Shown: positions 62,063-64,000 of the stretch, one piece after another
How the letters are laid out: every line of letters starts with the position of its first letter
Numbering within the stretch: the first letter of the stretch is position 1
Assembly: GCA_001600495.1 (NCBI GenBank)
Contig: BCKE01000053.1
Span: forward strand, 96,161 to 160,160
Length of the DNA stretch: 64,000 nucleotides
Reading direction: 5' to 3'
Source: Pilasporangium apinafurcum
Lineage: Eukaryota; Oomycota; Peronosporomycetes; Pythiales; Pythiaceae
Made by a program: the position numbers and the translations under genes
The notes under the pieces: model-generated
The model's database searches: none
What the model was told of the DNA's origin: nothing
What the model saw: only the letters and a program-made list of their open reading frames with translations

Positions 62063-64000
62063 CGAAAGAACAGCCAACCCTCGATGGTCGATTGGCCAGC
62101 CAATTGTCGAATGAATGCGAGTATTGTTGTCGTGAAGCTAGTTGAAAAGGAGTTTCGATCTTTGTACCTTCATATCCTTGGTGTGCTGACGTTTGACTCA
62201 CATCACTACCATTCTTTCTTGTATGATTTTCCTGATTTATCCCTTGGTGTCACCGGATAACTTGAGGAACTGAACCGAACGTTACTCAATGTGTGTTGTT
62301 TACAAGTCATCAGTAGATTTCTCTCCATCCAACACACACGTTGGTTAGCCAAATTATGTAGTCGTTGGACTTGCATCACCACAATTTCTTGTTTGCTTTC
62401 TGAGTTAAGGCGTTATCTTTGACTTGATCTTTGGACCCGTACGCTCGCTCCACCCGTATGTTGGCAAACTTGTCAATTTTGGGTTCATAAAGGAGAGATG
62501 GACTGCGCGTGACACGCTGATGAACACTGCATACGATGCATATAACATCACGATCCAAGTCAACAGCACACCGTCGAGTTTGTCTCACGCTTCTTGCATC
62601 GCATGGGCCATCTCCTTCGTATAATCAACACAATATTGCCGGGGTGGATGGATACACTTGACATGCCCACCTAATAATCATTTTCAGCGCTCTCTCCACC
62701 GATAAGCTTTTACGTCGGTGACGGGAGTGGGCAATCCCAATTTTACACCTCCATTCTAATGGTTGAACGTTTTTTTTCTCATGAGGAGCGGTCGGTTTTT
62801 ATCCCTTCTAATCACCCTCTGTGGATAATCCATCTTTCGGTTGAGCCATACAATCGCCATTCCACTTGCCAAGTCTGCTATATCGGCGCTTCCCATTGAA
62901 TCGTCATAGATAGCAAAAGGGGCTATACAATTCCTGAGGGTGGTTAGAGTTGTGACTTGTCACTCCACTCTGGAAGTATCGCATTTTCATTTCCAACCAT
63001 GGCGGGTGACATGTTTCACCTACGCGCATGCCTTTTTCATTCTGTTTTGCTCTGGCTTCCATACACGCAGCGGATGTGATCACTTGTCTGCACACATGAG
63101 AGCAGATTAATAGGGGTCGTTGTCAATCCGACTCGAGTAGGTCGGCCCAAATATGAGCGTTGGAGCATCTATCATCTATCATCCGGCAGTTGATCGTTCC
63201 AACTCATCGAATCCGACAGCCACAACACTAAGTGCGTATATAACTCCTTCCTCTCAGATTTCACCTTACTCGCAGGCATCCCCAACATGGTCACCCACAA
63301 TGGTTACCATCAACCCTGCGCGAGTCGCATATGAGGCATGTTAAGGTTGGTCCGACTTACTTCCTCAACTATCGGGTTGGTTGTTCACGGTTTACTAACA
63401 CCCACACATACACACCGCAGAGCCCCCATGTGTTCCTCTTCTATTAGCACAGTGTGGGGGCTATAGTGTCGCGTAGAGCGAGCGAGAACCTCGTGATGGC
63501 CGCCTCATGCGAGTCAGAATTGCGGTAAGTTTGTCGTCGTCGTTGTGGAAACAATAGGCCCGCAACGTTGGTGAAACCTCTCTCATACTACCTTAAATAA
63601 TGTCAATGGCATCTCTTGATTGGTGGATTTTACAAATTCAGTTGGATTTATAGGATGAGTTAGCTGCAGGACCTTGTGCAAGCAACTTGCTTACTTGGGT
63701 CACGCACATGCAACTTCCAGAGCAAATGTGAACAGTATGGATTACCAATAGACTGATTGCAAGACAAAACTAATGGCAAAATGGCGCTATCTACTACAGT
63801 GGGAGCATTTTCAAGTCATTGTGATGCATGAATAATCTTGTAATTACTTATTAACTGGGGTGAATTCAACAAACAACAATTGAGAAAAGCGGTTGGACTC
63901 ATTCACCTAAGGAGATCCTCATAGATGCCAAAGATACCAAAGTACCGGACACCTACTCCCTCTTGGGCCTATAACACCAGTAAAACTGGCAGGACTCCTC
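62063..64000. other. 1.9-kb spacer at the right edge
   Basis: No gene is supported. The minus-strand stretch 62376-62640 is nearly open in two frames and could be a retroelement scrap, unconfirmed. A CCGACTCGAGTAGGTCGG hairpin lies at 63128-63145 and a TCCGACTT at about 63352; between them is a short plus-strand ORF (63153-63344, Ser/Thr/Pro-rich). CCCCCATGTG and CACAGTGTGGGGG near 63425 and 63455 form another weak inverted repeat. Confidence 0.4.

Noticed and set aside
62376-62640. Ty3/gypsy integrase C-terminus
   Set aside because: Two nearly open minus-strand frames look protein-like, but no diagnostic motif was found.
1-64000. tRNA, rRNA, CRISPR arrays
   Set aside because: I looked for T-loop motifs, rRNA-like blocks and regularly spaced repeats and saw none; a covariance search would be needed to exclude tRNAs.

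Overview
The window looks like nuclear DNA of an oomycete (Peronosporomycete type). Short GT-AG introns of 64-105 nt interrupt otherwise compact genes, coding strands switch often, and the gene set is eukaryotic: mitochondrial carriers, a mitochondrial ribosomal protein, an HSF-type regulator, a TKL receptor-like kinase and a DEP-PH-GPx fusion. Spacers are AT-rich and full of decayed mobile DNA. I see no rRNA, tRNA or CRISPR array. The species cannot be named from the sequence alone.

Layout. 1-1269: edge of a BED-finger/hAT-type gene (-). 3.2-16.6 kb: ordinary gene block with a PX protein (+), endonuclease IV (-), mitochondrial ribosomal protein L46 (-), a small zinc-ribbon-like ORF (+), an HSF-type factor (-), an AONS-type PLP enzyme (+), a membrane-anchored ankyrin protein (-) and an unknown protein (+). 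17.2-42.8 kb and 47.8-62.1 kb: an expanded family of bZIP-like proteins, with 8 open genes (starts at 17225, 22981, 26298, 30809, 35586, 49891, 52498 and 61950) and about 6 decayed copies. 43.9-47.6 kb: receptor-like kinase and a mitochondrial carrier. 54.9-57.6 kb: a second copy of that carrier and the DEP-PH-GPx fusion. 58.5-64 kb: one bZIP-like relic, one intact copy and TE-like spacer.

The bZIP-like family is the dominant biology here. Every intact copy has the same two-exon design: a short acidic N-terminus ending in a basic region, a phase-0 intron exactly at the basic/zipper junction, then a coiled coil and a conserved C-terminal domain of about 220 residues that may have a START-like fold. 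The residue matching the invariant bZIP Asn is Gln, Met or Ala. Several intact and dead copies share a two-block upstream sequence about 80-130 nt before the ATG. Two subgroups can be told apart: one around 17-42 and 58-62 kb, the other at 47.8-52.5 kb, all on the minus strand between two mitochondrial carrier paralogues.

Mobile DNA between these genes includes a nearly complete but frameshifted Fanzor1 (eukaryotic TnpB/OrfB) element with terminal repeats and a 3' hairpin (18989-21269), a second Fanzor1 relic (53.5-54.1 kb), three or four Fanzor2-type C-terminal relics, and a 234-bp perfect inverted repeat (27922-28417) whose terminus recurs next to a decayed transposase at 53 kb.
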